DNA from: an uncultured Opitutaceae bacterium | Lineage (GTDB): Bacteria > Verrucomicrobiota > Verrucomicrobiia > Opitutales > Opitutaceae | DNA length: 7,854 nucleotides | Assembly (NCBI GenBank): GCA_937902865.1 | Contig: CALFNJ010000079.1 | Coordinates: forward strand, 1-7,854 | Direction: 5' to 3' | In this document: piece after piece, positions 6,296 to 7,854 of the stretch | How positions within the stretch are numbered: position 1 is the stretch's first letter | Layout of the letters: the number at the start of each line of letters is the position of its first letter | Translations under genes and position numbers: made by a program | Notes under the pieces: generated by a model | Seen by the model: the letters and a program-made list of their open reading frames with translations, nothing else | Databases searched by the model: none | What the model was told of the DNA's origin: nothing

Positions 6296-7854
6296 ATGGA
6301 CGCCACGGTTAAGTCTCACTTCATCGGCAAGGACGCGGATTCCGCCGCGCGGCCGCTCATTTTCCATCGTCCCACGGCGCAGACCGGCCTCATCAGCTGG
6401 CTGACCACCGTCGACCACAAGCGGATCGGATTCCTCTACGGTCTCTTCGCGCTCTTCTTCTTCCTCGTGGGCGGCGTCGAGGCGCTCCTCATCCGCCTCC
6501 AGCTGATGGTGCCGAACAATCACCTGCTGACGGCCCAGCAGTACAACACGATGTTCACGATGCACGGCACGACGATGATCTTCCTCGCCGTCATGCCGCT
6601 GAGCGCCGCGTTCTTCAATTTCATCATGCCCCTGCAGATCGGGGCGCGCGACGTCGCCTTCCCGCGGTTGAACGCCTTCTCGCTGTGGACCTTCGTGGTC
6701 GGCGCGATCATCCTCAACATCGGCTGGTTCCTTCCCGCCGACCACTGGGGCGCTCCGGACGGCGGCTGGTTCGGCTACGCACCGCTCACGTCGAAGACCT
6801 ACATTCCCAAGCACTCCATCGACATGTGGGTGATGGGCCTGCAGCTCCTCGGTGTCGCGTCGATCGCGGCCTCGCTCAACTTCATCGTCACCATCGTCAA
6901 CATGCGCGCGCCCGGCATGACGATGATGCGTCTGCCGGTGTTCGTCTGGATGACCCTGGTCACGTCCTTCCTGATCATCCTCTCGTTCCCCGCGATCACG
7001 ATCGCGCTGGTCGAGGTGATGATGGACCGACTCTTCAGCACGAATTTCTTCGAGGCCTCGAACGGCGGCATGCCGATCCTCTGGCAGCATCTTTTCTGGG
7101 TCTTCGGACATCCGGAGGTGTACATCCTGATCCTGCCGGCGATGGGCATCATCTCGGAGATCCTCCCGACCTTCTCGCGCAAGCCCCTCTACGGTTACCC
7201 GATCGTCGTCTTCTCGGGCGCGTGTATCGGCTTCCTCGGCTTCGCGGTCTGGAGCCATCACATGTTCACCACCGGCATGGGCACGGTCGCCACCGCGGCG
7301 TTCTCGCTCGCGACGATGGCCATCGCGGTCCCCACCGGCGTCAAGATCTTCAACTGGATCGGCACCCTCTGGGGCGGCCATCTCAAGATGCGCACCCCGA
7401 TGATGTTCGCCCTCGGCTTCATCTGGATGTTCATGATCGGCGGCTTCTCCGGCGTCATGCACTCGGCCGCCCCGGCGGACGCGCAGCAGCAGGACAGCTA
7501 CTTCGTCGTCGCCCACTTCCACTACGTGCTGATCGGCGGCTCGGTCTTCGCCCTCCTCGCGGGCATCCACTACTGGTTCCCGCTGATGTTCGGCCGCAAG
7601 GTCAGCGAGTTCTGGGGCAAGCTCTCCTTCTGGATCGTCTTCATCGGTTTCAACACGACGTTCTTCCCGATGCACTTCCTCGGCCTGAACGGCATGCCCC
7701 GCCGCACGTTCACCTACGACGGCAACATGGGCTGGAACACCCCGAACTTCATTGCCACCTGCGGCGCTCTCACTCTCGGCGTCGGTATCGCGATCTACTT
7801 CATCGTGATGATCTACACCTTCTTCAAGGGTGAGAAGGTCGGCCGCGATGTCTG
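6296..7854 (+). CDS. coxA: Cytochrome c oxidase subunit I (heme a/a3-CuB), 3' end outside window
   Basis: This is the catalytic subunit that reduces oxygen to water and pumps protons; 519 codons are visible and the frame is open to the window end. About twelve membrane helices fit, the last at about 484-510, so only the C-terminal tail is missing. Heme a ligands are His90 (MHGTT) and His409; the heme a3 ligand is His407 (VVAHFHYVL). CuB ligands are His272, His321 and His322 (WSHHMFTTG). GHPEVY (271-276) carries the cross-linking Tyr276 and the D-channel Glu274. Further D-channel residues Asn108, Asp119 and Asn126, and K-channel residues Ser287, Thr347 and Lys350, are conserved, which marks an A1-type heme-copper oxidase. 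The ATG at 6296 follows the coxB stop by 9 bases with no Shine-Dalgarno sequence, so expression probably depends on translation of coxB. Subunits III and IV would be expected downstream. Confidence 0.97.
   Translation, partial: MDATVKSHFIGKDADSAARPLIFHRPTAQTGLISWLTTVDHKRIGFLYGLFALFFFLVGGVEALLIRLQLMVPNNHLLTAQQYNTMFTMHGTTMIFLAVMPLSAAFFNFIMPLQIGARDVAFPRLNAFSLWTFVVGAIILNIGWFLPADHWGAPDGGWFGYAPLTSKTYIPKHSIDMWVMGLQLLGVASIAASLNFIVTIVNMRAPGMTMMRLPVFVWMTLVTSFLIILSFPAITIALVEVMMDRLFSTNFFEASNGGMPILWQHLFWVFGHPEVYILILPAMGIISEILPTFSRKPLYGYPIVVFSGACIGFLGFAVWSHHMFTTGMGTVATAAFSLATMAIAVPTGVKIFNWIGTLWGGHLKMRTPMMFALGFIWMFMIGGFSGVMHSAAPADAQQQDSYFVVAHFHYVLIGGSVFALLAGIHYWFPLMFGRKVSEFWGKLSFWIVFIGFNTTFFPMHFLGLNGMPRRTFTYDGNMGWNTPNFIATCGALTLGVGIAIYFIVMIYTFFKGEKVGRDV

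Noticed and set aside
6287..7833. Long frames over coxA: 462 codons on minus and 382 codons on plus in another frame
   Set aside because: The true frame encodes every conserved residue of oxidase subunit I. The others are Arg/His/Asp-rich low-complexity products of GC-rich codons.

Overview
The window comes from a GC-rich, aerobically respiring diderm bacterium. The best guess is the Verrucomicrobiota (Opitutaceae-like). That guess rests on the look of the GroEL and DnaK proteins, the lack of Shine-Dalgarno sequences, and two kinds of intergenic repeat (GTAG-headed palindromes and TCCAACG-type heptamers) that I recall from such genomes. No database search was possible, so the taxonomy is an inference. 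All seven genes belong to recognisable families; I found no new multi-gene system. The most unusual material is intergenic.

Layout. (1) Bases 1-2698 are a chaperone block on the + strand: the 3' end of dnaK, a GC-rich hairpin, then groES and groEL, closed by a strong intrinsic terminator. (2) Bases 2699-3257 hold no convincing gene. They carry a cluster of hairpins, including four GTAG-headed palindromic units that resemble REP/BIME elements, and a terminator-like hairpin just before the next gene. (3) Bases 3258-4037 encode a PhnP-like metallo-beta-lactamase-fold hydrolase (+). (4) Bases 4038-4285 hold a tandem heptamer array inside nested inverted repeats, then the intrinsic terminator of the gene on the opposite strand. 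(5) Bases 4286-4789 (-) encode a lipid-anchored azurin-like copper protein. (6) After a 228-bp divergent intergenic region come coxB (5018-6286, subunit II with a CuA site and a fused cytochrome c domain) and coxA (6296 to the window end, subunit I), both on +.

How the genes work together. DnaK and GroES/GroEL form the core cytosolic folding machinery. CoxB and CoxA form the catalytic core of a caa3-type (A1-type) proton-pumping cytochrome c oxidase. The azurin is transcribed divergently from this operon and would sit on the periplasmic side of a membrane, so it is a plausible electron donor or shuttle to the oxidase; that link comes from position only. The hydrolase has no phosphonate genes beside it here, so its substrate is open.
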